In this document: positions 32,794 to 43,459 of the stretch, one piece after another
Position numbering within the stretch: the stretch's first letter is position 1
Layout of the letters: the number at the start of each line of letters is the position of its first letter
Assembly: GCA_963556495.2 (NCBI GenBank)
Contig: OY747721.1
Span: 11,534,649-11,598,648 of the forward strand
Direction: 5' to 3'
Origin: Valencia hispanica
Lineage: Eukaryota > Chordata > Actinopteri > Cyprinodontiformes > Valenciidae
Length of the DNA stretch: 64,000 nucleotides
Notes under the pieces: generated by a model
The model's input: only the letters and a program-made list of their open reading frames with translations
Told to the model about the DNA's origin: nothing
Databases searched by the model: none
Translations under genes and position numbers: made by a program

Positions 32794-33954
32794 CCTGTAA
32801 TTTTCACTTTTCCATGAGAAAAAATGTATGTTATGATTGCCTAACGTAACGTTTGTTTACCCCTGGGTTCGTCAACCAGCCCACGTGCATGCGCACTCAA
32901 ATACGTGGTTTTAATTCCTGGCCGACTTGACGTCAAGTCGCCGCAGGATACCATATATAGACATCGCAGACCTACCTATGCTGCAGGAAGCCCGCCCTGC
33001 TCCTCTCCCCCTCATATTCAGTCGAGCACCGCCATTACTGAATTCTAGTGATCGGAATTCCAGCTCTTTTTGGAGAGCCAGATCTTTTGGCTTGGCTCAC
33101 CATAAAGAGCCGGCTCTTTCGGCTCCTCAGATTTTCTGTTGCTTAAAGTGTATTTATTACCAAAATTAATGCAAAACGATGTGTACCAAATGTATCAAAA
33201 CAAGCGGAGGGGAATGAAAAAAAAAAAACGGCTCCCAATGACGGGCCGGCTCCCATCGTTCACTTCAAAGAGTTACCTCTTAGAGCTGGTTCGTTCACGA
33301 CCGACACATCACGAATCGAAGTACGAACTCCACCGTAAAAGATGCAGAAAGTTTCTTCACGCAATGATGCATGAAGAAGACATATTCGTGTCAGCCTTTT
33401 ATTTTAATCAGCTAAATCAGCTAAAACCATTTCTGCCAGAAACGTAGTGCACACATGAGTTGCTCTGTTGTTGACTGCCAGAATCAAAATGGAAATATTT
33501 TTTCTATTATTTTTTTTTACGCCGGAATCCTTTACGAATTTGGGACAACATCAGGTGAAGTTGGCATCGAAGCTCCGTTTGGAAAAAGGGGCCATTCCAA
33601 CAATCAGAGACTTGCCTGCAATTGAAACGGTAAGGCTGTGTTTTTATTGCTCTGCTGTGTGTAACAAACAGCAGCTAACTGCTAATGTGGCTATTGTATG
33701 CTAGCGGGAGTAGTAGATATGGGTTAGATATGCTGAAGCGTTACCTGCGGTGTCAACCCCCCCCTCCTTCCTGCCACCAATCAACGCGCCCCTCATTTGC
33801 ATTATTACAATGCCCGTCCACGACAGCCCAAGTATCGCATCAGATCTCGCGAGACAATAATGCCTTCAGAAATAAGGGTCAGAGGAGCTCTGTTTATTTT
33901 TTTAACTTTTCTTTTTTAGAAGGGCCTGAAAGACTATAATAGAGCATGGGTATC
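32794..33954. mobile_element. Composite insertion inside copia integrase, with hAT-like and THAP remnants
   Basis: Between the two halves of the integrase finger lies unrelated DNA. The part at about 33040-33310 has the agagccggctctttcggctc / ctcttagagctggttcgttcac pattern of hAT-type non-autonomous elements. The part from about 33455 carries a THAP-like remnant. Around 33846 is the palindrome tctcgcgaga. Exact borders and the number of separate insertions are inference. Confidence 0.5.
33452..33634 (+). pseudogene. THAP-domain-like remnant
   Basis: From 33455 the plus strand reads SCSVVDCQNQNG, a typical start of the THAP C2CH zinc finger (C-x4-C-N). After a decayed middle, SKLRLEKGAIPTIRDLP resembles the L..GAVPT(I/L)F end of THAP domains. 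It is followed by gtaagg, a possible donor. THAP domains occur in P-element-like transposases and in host factors captured from them. The piece sits in the insertion within the copia element, so a transposon origin is likely. It is not functional as seen. Confidence 0.4.
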
Positions 33955-34559
33955 CAAGATAATACTAGGTTATGACTCCTTTAAGGAGGAGGGAAAATAA
34001 CCTGTCTCATGTGAAATATGTACTCAAGAGAAATTTGTTCAAACTTGGAACAGAAGGCCAGATATAACGGCCAGGGCACCACTTAACATGGCGCACACAG
34101 ATTTAGTTGGCCCTATAGATCCAGTGTCTTTAGATGGGTATAGATATGCATGATCTTTTATAGATGACTATTCTGGTGCCATGTTCGTTTATTTCCTGTG
34201 AAATAAAAGTGACACTACACAAGCTACTCAAATGTTTTTAGCAGATATGGCTCCCTACAGCACAATAAAATGCATGAGGTCTGACAATGGAACAGAGTTC
34301 ACAAACAGAGAGTATAAGTCACTAATGAGCAGAAGTAGTATCAGCCTTGAGACCTCCACTCCATTTTCTCCACATCAAAATGGAACTGTTGAGCGAAGCT
34401 CATGAACAGTGTTTGAGATGGCCAGGTGTATGCTCATGGAAAGTGGGCTGCCAAAGATGTTGTGGACCTAAGCTGTCCAAGGAATAGGTTAGGAATAGGT
34501 GCTTCAATAAACACAATAAACAAACTCCTTATTTCATGTTAACAGGGATGCAACCAGAC

Positions 34560-35066
34560 ATGGCCAGGAAGCAGAACTTTGGACAAGTTTGTTAATCGTA
34601 CAGACATCATAAAGGGAAGTTGGACTCTTGGTGTGAGCGAGGCATTTTTGTAGGATACGACAAGAGTAGTCCAGCCTTCACGGTTTACTATCCCCACACT
34701 AGGAAGATACAAAAACACAGACTCGTAGAATTTGTATCTAGGCTGAATAAGAAAATGCTTGATGCTGAGGATGATGATCTTGTGGTTCACAGTAAAGGAC
34801 AATCAGTAGAAACTTCTCCTCCTTGTGCACCGATGGTGGAAAAGCATGATGTGGTCACAGAAAATGATTCAATAGAGTGTGATTCTGACAAAGTGAAAGA
34901 GGAAAGAGAAAAAAAACAGAGCAAAACTCCTGTAGAGGACCCTGACAGAGTGGGGAAAAACCTGATTATCATGGTGACTATGTTTGTGGTTTTGGTGATG
35001 AGGGAACCAATACTGACTACTGCTTTAGAATGTGTCATGTGCCTCAAATATATAAAGAGGCTGTAA
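34560..35066 (+). pseudogene. copia integrase-RT linker
   Basis: CERGIFVGYDKSSPAFTVYY then PHTRKIQKHRLVEFV is the conserved segment (..GIFVGYD..SPAY..Y.P.T) between integrase and RT in copia polyproteins. It is followed by an acidic, Lys-rich spacer (DAEDDD, KVKEEREKKQSK). The frame breaks after about 34960. Confidence 0.7.
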
Positions 35067-35079
35067 CCTCAGTAAATGC

Positions 35080-35716
35080 TAAAGAATGGATTAATGCTAT
35101 GGAGGAGGAGATGCAGTCATTGAAAGATAATGAAACATTTACCTTGACCACTCTACCTGAGGGCAAAGATGCAGTGGGGGGTCTATAAAATGAAAAAGAA
35201 CAGTGACGGAACAAATAAATGCAAGGCAATATGTGTGAACTATGATTTAACTTTCTCACCCACAGCGAACATGACCAGCATTCCAGTGTTAGCACAGAAA
35301 ATGGCACAAGACAATCTGATTGTCCACCAGCTGGATGTAAAAACGGCTTATTTACATGCACCAATAGAATATGAAATATACATTGAACAGCCTGAGGGTT
35401 ATGAAGTTGAATCTAAAGGAAATGGTGAATTGGTGTGTAAACTGAACAAATCCCTGGATGGTTTAAAACAGTCAGGCCACAACTGGAACAAGATGCTGCA
35501 TGACTACTTGTGTAGTTGTGTATCCAGCTGATCATTGTGTTTACAGTAGGGTGACGGACAAAGAAAAAGTACACATCATCATATAGGTAGATGATCTGAT
35601 TATTTCTACCAGTGATAATAAAGTAATGAATGATGTAAAAGAAATGCTGAAGTCCAAGTTGAGAATGAAAGATATTGGTAATCTAAAACATTTTCTTGTT
35701 GTTTCTTGTTTTCTAC
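35080..35716 (+). pseudogene. copia reverse transcriptase, 5' portion
   Basis: It has EWINAMEEEMQSL-like and ..TFTLTTLPEGKDAVGG-type starts, then TFSPTANMTSIPVLAQ, VHQLDVKTAYLHAPI (first catalytic Asp), EIYIEQPEGYEV and CKLNKSLDGLKQSG. The catalytic VDDL is at about 35587-35600 (one stop just before it), then MKDIGNLKHFL. A SINE is inserted after this point. Stops at 35529 and near 35585 break the frame. Confidence 0.75.
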
Positions 35717-36018
35717 TGGGCTGCACAGTGGCGCAGTTGGTAGCACTGTTGCCTTGCAGCAAGAAGGTCCTGGGTTCAAATCCCAGCCTGGGGTCTTTCT
35801 GCATGGAGTTTGCATGTTCTCCCTGTGCATGCATGGGTTCTCTTCAGGTTCTCCGGGTTCCTCCCACAGTCCAAAAACATTGCCCTTAGGTATGAGTGTG
35901 TGCATGTATGGTTGTTTGTCCTGTATGTCTCTGTGTTGCCCTGCGATGGACTGGGGACCTGTTCAGGGTGTACCCTGCCTCTTGCCCCTTGACCACTGGA
36001 GATAGGCACTGGAAAGAT
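35717..36018 (+). mobile_element. tRNA-derived SINE-like insertion in copia RT
   Basis: It has an A box tggcgcagttgg (35729-35740) and a B box ggttcaaatcc (35773-35783), about 33 bases apart, as in tRNA genes and SINE heads. The body (tgcatggagtttgcatgttc, ctccgggttcctcccacagt, gcgatggactggggacctgt, cagggtgtaccctgcctctt) is a familiar teleost repeat. Copia sequence (MLNCKPRATPCEQKL) resumes right after it, at 36024. Confidence 0.7.
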
Positions 36019-36086
36019 TCTCAATGTTAAATTGTAAGCCAAGAGCCACCCCCTGTGAACAAAAACTTAACTACAGTGATGATGCC

Positions 36087-36615
36087 GGAATAGCGCCGCT
36101 CAAGGTGGCAGCATGTTGGAGTAGCACTGTTACTTTGGTTCATATTTTTTTCTTTTTTAAAACTTTAATTCTTCCATTTCTGGTAGAAACATTGTTTTTG
36201 TGGACAGCTGTTCTCTCTGGTTTTGAATGCTGTGCAGCTGGAAGGATTTTTGCTGATACTTTTTATTTTTGGACATTTGTTATGATGCATAACCATGGCA
36301 ACAAGGTGGTTTACAACCGGCAGCAGCTGATTAACATCACAAAAGCTCAAATAATACCTCAACTACAGCCACAAAACCCTGATGAGTTGAAAAGAAGACG
36401 CCATGGATCCAGAGTTTCCTCTACATCAGACTGTCATACAACTACAGAGCGTCTTCAGTCAGAGGCTTCTTCAGATCCGCAGAGTACTACAAGAGATCAT
36501 CCCTACCCACAGCCATCAGCATCTACAACAAATCTTTGAAGGAACTTGCATAATGAGTTACAACAACATTTAATTTCCCTTTGGGATTAATAAAGTAATT
36601 TTGAATTTGAATTTA
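36087..36615 (+). mobile_element. Internally deleted LINE derivative in copia RNase H region
   Basis: It starts with gccgctcaaggtggcagcat, carries a short frame with VVYNRQQLINI..ELKRRRHGSR, which resembles the ORF1 start of fish Tx1/L1-like LINEs, and ends in atttccctttgggattaata then aagtaatttt, a typical LINE 3' end. About 530 bases remain, joining the 5' and 3' ends. Copia coding resumes at about 36616 (..IYLATCTRSDLS). Confidence 0.55.
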
Positions 36616-37260
36616 ATCTACCTGGCAACCTGTACAAGATCAGATCTTAGCTTCATAGTGAGTAAGCATCTCAGTATTTCTCCAAACCAACTACTGAACA
36701 ATGGGCAACTGTCAAGGATGTCTTAAGGTATTTGAAAGGAACCCAAAACAGAGAAATTTGTTTCAGGAATTACACAGAATAGAACCTAATTCATGCTTAC
36801 AGTGATACTAATTGGGTTGCTGATGTCGTTGACAAGAAAAGTACTACAGGGTACTGCATTAGCTTGAATAGAACTGGCCCATGGATCTCATGGAAAACTA
36901 AATGACAGCCTACAGTTGCTATGTCCACCTGTGAGGCTGAGTATATGGCATTAGCTGCAACTATGCAAGAGGGCCTCTACCTACAACAGCTGTTAAAATC
37001 ATTTAATGGTCAGAACTATAAATTAAATTTTTATGAAGATAACTAAGGGGCTATAGCTCTAGCCAAGAACCCTGTACCTAGATAACATTGCAAACATGTG
37101 GATATTAAATACCACTTTGTTAGGTCTCTAGTAAATGGTGACCAGATCAGTTGGGAGTACTGTCCAACGAATGATATAATTGCAGACCTACTAACCAAAC
37201 CAGCTTCTAAACAAAAGTTACTAAGATTCCAGATGTTTATGTCTGGTACATGAAGTGTCA
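36616..37260 (+). pseudogene. copia RNase H
   Basis: Pieces in several frames: YLATCTRSDLSFIVSKHL, CEAEYMALAA, KHVDIKYHFVRS and NDIIADLLTKPASKQK. These are landmarks of the copia RNase H domain (the CEAEYMAL Glu and the D of NDIIAD are catalytic positions). Several stops and frameshifts separate them. It ends about 90 bases before a gtggggg polypurine tract and the 3' LTR. Confidence 0.7.
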
Positions 37261-37347
37261 TATGTATGATGTGTATACCAGATTAGAGGTTATTGTTTTC
37301 TTGTTCTTGGTTTTATGGTACGTTTATGGAATGTGAGCAAGTGGGGG

Positions 37348-37567
37348 TGTTGGGATGTGTGCACTCAGTATTGTTATTTTTACCTGTGGGATTCTTGTTT
37401 TGTTATTACTGATGACGTAATATAATCACATGACCTGTCTGAATGTGTCATGTAAATCCAGGTGTAATCAATGAGTAGTTGAATGCCACCAGAGCGTTGC
37501 AGCACGCACTAAGAGCATGTCATTGTGATTTCTTCACGTTGAGCGCTGTGTGAATAACCTGCTAACA
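37348..37567 (+). repeat. 3' LTR of the copia element
   Basis: Begins tgttgggatgtgtgc right after the purine-rich aagtggggg and ends cctgctaaca. It is followed by aatat, identical to the five bases before the 5' LTR. It retains aatgccaccagagcgttgca, which is partly missing in the 5' LTR. Confidence 0.85.
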
Positions 37568-37572
37568 AATAT

Positions 37573-38250
37573 ATTACAAGGCAAAGTAATAACTCATTTC
37601 AAAGCAGAGAAGTAGAACAAGTCACCATTAACCTTGCACTTTCAGCAAACTGCTCCACAGGAGCAGGAGCAGAACATTGGTTTACTATAGAGTGTAGCTG
37701 AATGTGTCGAGGCAGAAATTTTATAAACATATTATTGTCCTACAAAAACTCCTGTTGGGACACAATATATAACATTATGAAGAAGTGTATTATACTTTTG
37801 TACTCAAAAGAAGCTCTTGAAAAATGGCATGTTCTCAAGGAATTGAGCCTCGTGTTTAAAAAATGTTTCTTAACTGGAGGGGTTATGAATGAAACAGAAA
37901 AAGAGTGTTAAGCTTTTGTTCCAATTTGCTAATTTCTCCAGTTTTGAAGCCTTTTCAATAGCTATTTTGAGATTCAGATGCCAGAATAGAGACTAAAGAG
38001 GAAATTTCAGCACCACAGTGAATCTCATGAACAGAGAACAGTAAAGCTGTTATGGACGTAACGGTACATGAAGGACACTCGTTTATTATCACTGTTACCT
38101 TCTCATGTGTTAGTTGGTAAAACTTAGGGAGTAGATGTCAGGTTGCATAGGCCAGGTATAAGTAAATACAAAGTTTGGATTCCGAGAGTAGGTTTAGAGG
38201 TAAAGAACAAATTTGATTAAATACAAAACAACCTCTTTGTGGGTGCTCAC
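37573..38250 (-). other. kcnh4 intron end next to the CNBHD exon
   Basis: The donor-proximal part of the 26.9-kb intron. No transposon or coding pattern is recognised. Confidence 0.5.
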
Positions 38251-38478
38251 TGTGTTTCAGTACCTCATCTTGGCTACCTTCACGTAGGTTGTAGGTGAGG
38301 TTGTTGTGGATGTCAGTGGTGAAGATGCTTCCATACTCAGGGTAGAGTTCTAGCACCTCTCTCAGGCCGCGCACACTAATGTATTGGAGATCACAGTAGG
38401 TGAGCGCCTTTACATCTGCATTCGTCTTTATCACCTGGTCACTTCCAGGCAGATCGGAACCAATTAGGTCCCCTTTAC
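38251..38478 (-). CDS. kcnh4: kcnh4 coding exon: second half of the CNBHD
   Basis: Acceptor ggtattttag; the first base pair completes Gly with the previous exon and gives [18 protein letters not shown], then [17 protein letters not shown] and [12 protein letters not shown]. This is the beta roll end and C helix of the cyclic-nucleotide-binding-homology domain. Kv12 channels do not need cyclic nucleotides; an intrinsic ligand motif occupies the pocket in the family. The donor is ambiguous: gtgagc at 38245-38250 (strong, phase 1, given here) or gtactg at 38258-38263 (phase 0, exon end 38264). Confidence 0.85.
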
Positions 38479-38565
38479 CTAAAATACCAAACATTAACAA
38501 TCAGTTGCTTGCTCTCATTTATAGCTCATAAACATATTTCTTCATATATTTGCCATGAAACTGAC

Positions 38566-38815
38566 CTAATATAGCCAGCACCATGCTGTCCTTCAGCACC
38601 TCCAGGGAACCGGAGCAGACAAAGTAGTTGGCATGCAGAGCATCACCCTGTCGGATCAGGTACTCCCCAGGTACACAAAAAGAGGTCTTAATGTGGAGGG
38701 AGAGTGAGCGCAGGCAACCACGGCTGGCCCCCTTAAAAACCGGCAGCTGAAGGATGTCCTTATTCAAATGCATGGCGATGTCAGCCCGGAGCTCATCTGG
38801 GAAGTCATGCAGGAG
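38566..38815 (-). CDS. kcnh4: kcnh4 coding exon: C-linker end and CNBHD beta roll
   Basis: A 250-base exon, acceptor tattcccag and donor ttag|gtcagt. It reads [60 protein letters not shown] and ..MVLAILG. These match the C-linker to CNBHD transition conserved in ELK channels. It enters in phase 0 and leaves in phase 1. The intron on its left is only 87 bases. Confidence 0.9.
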
Positions 38816-38988
38816 CTGGGAATATTTGATGTAATAAGGTGCAGAGTTGTTGGAATATTTTAAATCAGTTGATGGTGTGAAATGGTTGGGAGGGGAATTT
38901 TACATGCTCACACAGACACAAAATCACCAGATCATTATCTTTTAGTCTTTTAGAGACAGTATCATGTAAAAACAAAACAGACTCCTAC

Positions 38989-39188
38989 CTCGTTGGCATC
39001 TATGCCATTGTTAACAGACCATGTTGTCTGGAAGTACTCCAGCATCCGCTGTTTAAGCTGCTGGGGCAGACGGTGAACACGGATGAAGTCCTTCAGGTCG
39101 TTCATACGTGTGTGATAGAGAGAACGACGTGAGTACATGCGCTGGATGATGGCTGTCACATTACCAAAGACGACGGCGTGCATCAGAG
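38989..39188 (-). CDS. kcnh4: kcnh4 coding exon: S6 and C-linker
   Basis: Acceptor ctgtcatag. It reads [20 protein letters not shown] (S6, lining the pore), [40 protein letters not shown] and NGIDANE. Nearly all residues match what I recall of KCNH4/KCNH8. MHAVVFGN rather than MHALVFGN favours KCNH4. It leaves in phase 0 at gag|gtagga. Confidence 0.9.
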
Positions 39189-39290
39189 CTATGACAGATG
39201 GAGGCAGAGAGCACAAGAGATAAATGACAAGCATTTTTTAGAAGATTGTTCAAACCTGGTTCTTTGCATTTGTGCATTTAAAATGTTCTA

Positions 39291-40366
39291 CTGTGGGGCA
39301 AAAAATTATTTAGTCAGCCAATTGTGCAAGTTCTCCCACTTAAAAAGATGAGAGAGGCCTGTAATTTTCATCATTGGTATACCTCAACTATGAGAGAAAA
39401 AAATGAGAAAATAATCCAGAAAATCACATGGTTTGATTTTTAAAGAATTTTTTTGCAAACTATGATGGAAAATAGGCATTTGGTCAATAACAAAAAAAGC
39501 AACATTTTTGGCTCTCACAGACCTGTAACTTCTTCTGTAAGAGACTCCTCTGTCCTCCACTCGTTACCTGTATTAATGGCACCTGTTTGAACTCGTTATC
39601 AGTATAAAAGACACCTGTCCACAACCTCAAACAGTCACCGTCCAAACTCCACTATGGCCAAGACCAGAGAGCTGTCAAAGGACACCAGAAACAAAATTGT
39701 AGACCCGCACCAGGCTGGGAAGGCTGATCTGCAATAAGTAAGCAGCTTGGTGTGAAGAAATCAAGTGTGGGAGCAATTATTAGAAAATGGAAGGCATACA
39801 AGACCACTAATAATCTCCTTCAATCTGGGGCTCCATGCAAGATCTCACCCCGTGGGGTCAAAATGATCACAAGAACGGTGAGCAAAAATCCCAGAACCAC
39901 ATGGGGGGACCTAGTGAATGACTTGCAGAGATCTGAGACCAAAGTAACAAAGGCTACCATCAGTAACACACTATGCAGCCAGGGACTCAAATCCTGCAGT
40001 GCCAGACATCACTGCTCAAGAGAAGATCTGCATGGAGGAATGGGCCAAAATACAAGGCAACAGTGTGTGAAAATCTTGTGAAGACATACAGAAAACATTT
40101 GACCTCTTTCTTTGCCAACAAAGGTTATATAACAAGGGATTGAGATTAACTTTTGTTATTGACCAAATACTTATATTCCGCCATAATTTGCTAATAAATT
40201 CTTTAGAAATCAAACCATGTGATTTTATGGATTTTCTTTTCTCATTTTGTTTCTCATATTGTCTCTCATAGTTGAGGTATACCTATGATGTAAATTAAAG
40301 GCCTCTCCCATCTTTCTAAGTGGGAGAACTTGCACAATTGATGGCTAAGTACTTTTTTGCCCCACT
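39291..40366 (+). mobile_element. Tc1-like transposon, internally deleted derivative
   Basis: Long terminal inverted repeats of about 200 bases: the left starts tgtggggcaaaaaattattt and the right ends gtacttttttgccccac, and both contain acttgcacaatt / aagttctcccactt and the tcaaaccatgtgattt block. A TA precedes the left end. The remaining frame (39752-40081) has the helix-turn-helix DNA-binding start ([34 protein letters not shown]) fused directly to the very C-terminal [15 protein letters not shown]. The DDE core is gone, so it is non-autonomous. Same family as 48707-50259. Confidence 0.8.
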
Positions 40367-40639
40367 TGTCAACAAACAGATAAATTAACTTAATGAAAAT
40401 CCATTTTTGCTTGACCATCAAATTATTAATTTCACATAATTTATCAAATAATAAAGCAGCAAATAAATTGTGAAGACAAGGTTACATCTTATCTAGGTTG
40501 ACACTCAAGTATGGTTTACAGTGTTTTGAGGGATTGCTGAAGGATTGCTGTGGTTGGAAAGTCTGCCCAACCTCATGCCAATGACTGAAGCAATCTGCAG
40601 GGATTCCTTAAATAGGAAACTTTTTAACTGATTGGAATG

Positions 40640-40735
40640 TTTGTATAAATGTATTGAAATGACTTCTTGTTAAGTGCCTTGAGATGACATCTGTTGTGAA
40701 TTGGCACTATATAAATAAACTGAATTGAATTGAAT
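40640..40735 (+). repeat. LINE 3'-end fragment with (gaatt)n tail
   Basis: aagtgccttgagatgacatc, tgttgtgaattggcactata and taaataaactgaattgaatt. It matches 30728-30800 in inverted orientation and ends in a short gaatt repeat as LINE tails do. Confidence 0.55.
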
Positions 40736-40876
40736 TGTTTTAATATAATCTCAGGAAAGTTGGGAAACAGGTGTCAATAAAATGCCATTTACTGACCTAT
40801 TAATGTACTCTAACTGATCAAAATGCAGCATTCGGGAAGCTTAGCGTTTTCCCCCAAAGTAATCCCACCCTCACCT

Positions 40877-41192
40877 TAAAGTCCCACTCCGATCATATTT
40901 TGACCTATTTTTAAACATTCTCAGTGGTCTTTAAATTATGATTATGCTGTTTTTAGCCAAAATCACAAAACCTGTGCCGTTCTCTGGGACTTCCCTTCAG
41001 CAGAGCTGCAGTAGCTCATTAGCAATTCGCCTCTGCGTTGTGGGCGGAGCCGTTGGCATGGAATGTAGAAATGCTCAGAAATACAACTTTGAGCTTAATT
41101 TTCTCAAGATATGTCCTCTAAGCATCAGAAAAATGCCACAAGAACATGTTAACACCTAGAAAAACATGATTTTCATCGGAGTGGGTCTTTAA
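40877..41192. mobile_element. MITE with 18-bp terminal inverted repeats
   Basis: The left end ttaaagtcccactccgat and the right end atcggagtgggtctttaa are inverted copies with one mismatch. The 316-base interior (including ttgtgggcggagccgttggc) has no coding potential. The target-site duplication is not clear. Confidence 0.7.
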
Positions 41193-41766
41193 ACACATCG
41201 GTCACTGCTACAACGCACCTCTCAAGTGTCTCATCGTCATTGTTTATGTTGTCACATACTTCTCTAACACACCTGACTTTACCATATAGCACCCCAGTTC
41301 TTCTGTTTGTTTCCCATCATATGTTTTCTCTGGATTCCAATAAGAAATGTACTTTTAATGAATTCATGATCTGTAAGTTATACGATGTTAAATAAAACTC
41401 TGATCCCGAACCTCTGTTTTGGAGCCCCCCCCAAAAAATTGTAAGCTATATTTTCAGTCATTCAACTTTTGAACCTTTATTTGCTCTTTCATCCATAGAG
41501 ATTTGACACTAAATTACTGCTGTGTTTACACCATTCTTCTTACAGGCACTGGTAAACCCATAATAATCTGCTGGGCTGTTTCACTTATGCCACCTCAGCT
41601 AATATAATCTGTTTCTGAAAGATGGTGATTGCATCAAACCGAGTCTCCAAACCCTGCCAAGCCGTTCTACCCAAATCCTGCTGAATTTCTTGGACTGCCA
41701 TGCAAAACAGTGACAGACCCATGCCAGGACAGCAGAGAGAGAGTGACAGCCTGGTGTCAAACATAC

Positions 41767-41961
41767 CACCAATGAGCATGGTGCAGATGGAAAAGATCTT
41801 CTCGGCGTCGGTGTTGGCACAGACGTTCCCGAAGCCCACACTGGTCAGGCTGCTGAGGGTGAAATAGAGAGCAGCAATGTAGGAGCTGCGGACCGTCGGG
41901 CCGCCCACTGTGCTGTTGATGTACGGAGTCTCCAGACGTTTGCCCAGCTCATGGAGCCATC
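41767..41961 (-). CDS. kcnh4: kcnh4 coding exon: turret, pore helix and selectivity filter
   Basis: A 195-base exon with acceptor gctcccaag and donor ggtg|gtatgt. It reads [40 protein letters not shown] and [26 protein letters not shown] is the potassium-selectivity filter of EAG-superfamily channels. NST is a possible N-glycosylation site in the turret. VCANTD, rather than VSANTD, is the reason I prefer KCNH4. Phase 1 on both sides. Confidence 0.92.
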
Positions 41962-43459
41962 CTTGGGAGCAAATCACAACAGTTTCAAAAACTTCACTCT
42001 CTTTTTGTTGGTCAGTAAAGTGTTAGATGTCAGTGAAAGGATAGTGAGAAAAGTTAAAATCCTTGGCAGCTTATCTATGTGGGTATTTGCTAAAATGAGG
42101 ATGTGAACAGAAATAGCAGACTGGCATGTTAAAACTGGATAGCTACAATGACCCATTACCTCTTTTAGTTCAAGGGTTTTAAATATATATAGGCATGAGC
42201 AAAATGTGGTATTCACCAGGTTCTGAAATTATGATTCAAATCCAACTTCAAGTGGATAAAAACACAAAACAGATTCCTCACAATCCTTTATTAAAGAAAA
42301 ATAAAGCCAGTGGAGACTGATACATGAAAAACTAACTGAACCCAGTTCTTTACCCGCTTTTAAAACCACCTTTATGAATGATGAATAATTTCTGTTTGAG
42401 TTCATTATTCTCACACAATGCTGCAGAGGACTTTTGCTCAAACCTCAGCCTCCAACTTCATTGCTTGCGTGACCTAGTTTGTTCTAAGGTTTAATGGTAA
42501 GATTGATGGCCTCACATTTGGTTCCAGAACACTTTGGCATACAGAGTACAGTTCAGGCCGAGCCCAAATCATCACCCTTCCACATATCATACTTGACAGT
42601 TAATATGAGGTGTGGATATGCTGTGTTTGGTTAATTCAGATGCAAATTTCCAAACAAGTTGTATTTGTTTGATCTTTTTCCAATTCTACTGTCATGAAAC
42701 TCAGCAATGCAATGTGGTAATTGACGCCTTATGTGTTTTTGTACTGTTGAGATTACCTTTGAATAATTTAATAACCAGGTGGAAACTGTATTTTTTAATG
42801 TGCCTGATAGCGGAGCTGATCACAACAGTCAAGCCTCAAGCCTCTTACAACTGAAATAAACTTTCTCACATTAGATGCATATCATCTACCTACTGCATGT
42901 TATAAATTATAATTGTTCTAAAACCTCATTGACTCATGAATATTTAGGTTTCTTTATTTTTTTTCAGAACTATTGAGTCAAAAACTGTTATTAACTGCTG
43001 TAAAGTATTCTGAAAACTAAAAAAGTGTAATATTGCCAATAATATACCCCATTAATAATACAAATATGAATTTATGTTCAAAGAAAACTGAGAGCAACAG
43101 GTTCAGTTGACGTGGAATTTCTGAACAAATAAATGTTCAAACATTTGTAGTTAAAATAAATACATAAAGACCAAGGCATGATGTAGTTAGTGAATAAAAA
43201 AGAATGTTGAATTTATGGATAAAAGTAGCAGAAGAAGCTTTTATTTTAAAGAACAAGAAGTGTCTTTAATGACACCAGTTTAATTTAAAAAAACAGGATG
43301 TTGGAGTTAAGTATATTTCATTCTGAAATTACCTAAAGTGGTAATCAATATGTTGTTACAGCAAACACACACTGATTAACATGAACCATAAACAACCCAG
43401 AGAACCCAAACAGCCCTAGCTAACAAATCAAACACACCCTTTAGCAGGAGAATATCTGC

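Larger units (their letters stand above)
32709..34500 (+). pseudogene. copia integrase, split by an insertion
   Basis: The zinc-binding start is at 32709-32793 (WHEILGHCNYADIMKLRNV, the H..H of the HHCC finger). The CxxC half is at about 34000-34060 (CEICTQEKFVQTWNRR). The core follows with HTDLVGPIDPVSLDGYRY (first Asp), IRSDNGTEF-like MRSDNGTEFTNREYKSL (second Asp) and PFSPHQNGTVERS (Glu). Stops at several points, e.g. in the RYA*SFIDDYSG region, show it is dead. About 1.16 kb of other DNA sits between the two halves of the zinc finger. Confidence 0.7.
31393..37572 (+). mobile_element. Ty1/copia LTR retrotransposon, old, with nested insertions
   Basis: A 6.2-kb element on the plus strand, antisense to kcnh4. 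LTRs are at 31398-31607 and 37348-37567, starting tgttggga and ending gctaaca, and are flanked by the duplication aatat. The 5' LTR is followed at once by a primer-binding site complementary to initiator tRNA-Met. The interior has gag with a zinc knuckle, protease, integrase, RT and RNase H in the copia order (integrase before RT). All are broken. At least three other elements are inserted in it (32794-33954, 35717-36018, 36087-36615). LTRs differ at many sites and by a ~10-base indel, so it is old. Confidence 0.9.
39189..41766 (-). other. kcnh4 intron (2.6 kb) with Tc1 derivative and MITE
   Basis: Contains the Tc1 deletion derivative (39291-40366), a LINE 3' end (40640-40735) and a MITE (40877-41192). 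Nothing else is recognised in the rest. Confidence 0.7.

Noticed and set aside
35773..35783. tRNA gene suggested by A and B boxes
   Set aside because: No cloverleaf can be drawn beyond the boxes, and the body is a dispersed repeat; a SINE head explains them.
41585..41766. Continuation of the pore exon frame into [14 protein letters not shown]
   Set aside because: It reads past a good donor (gtatgt) into intron; S6 is found on the next exon in the right phase.
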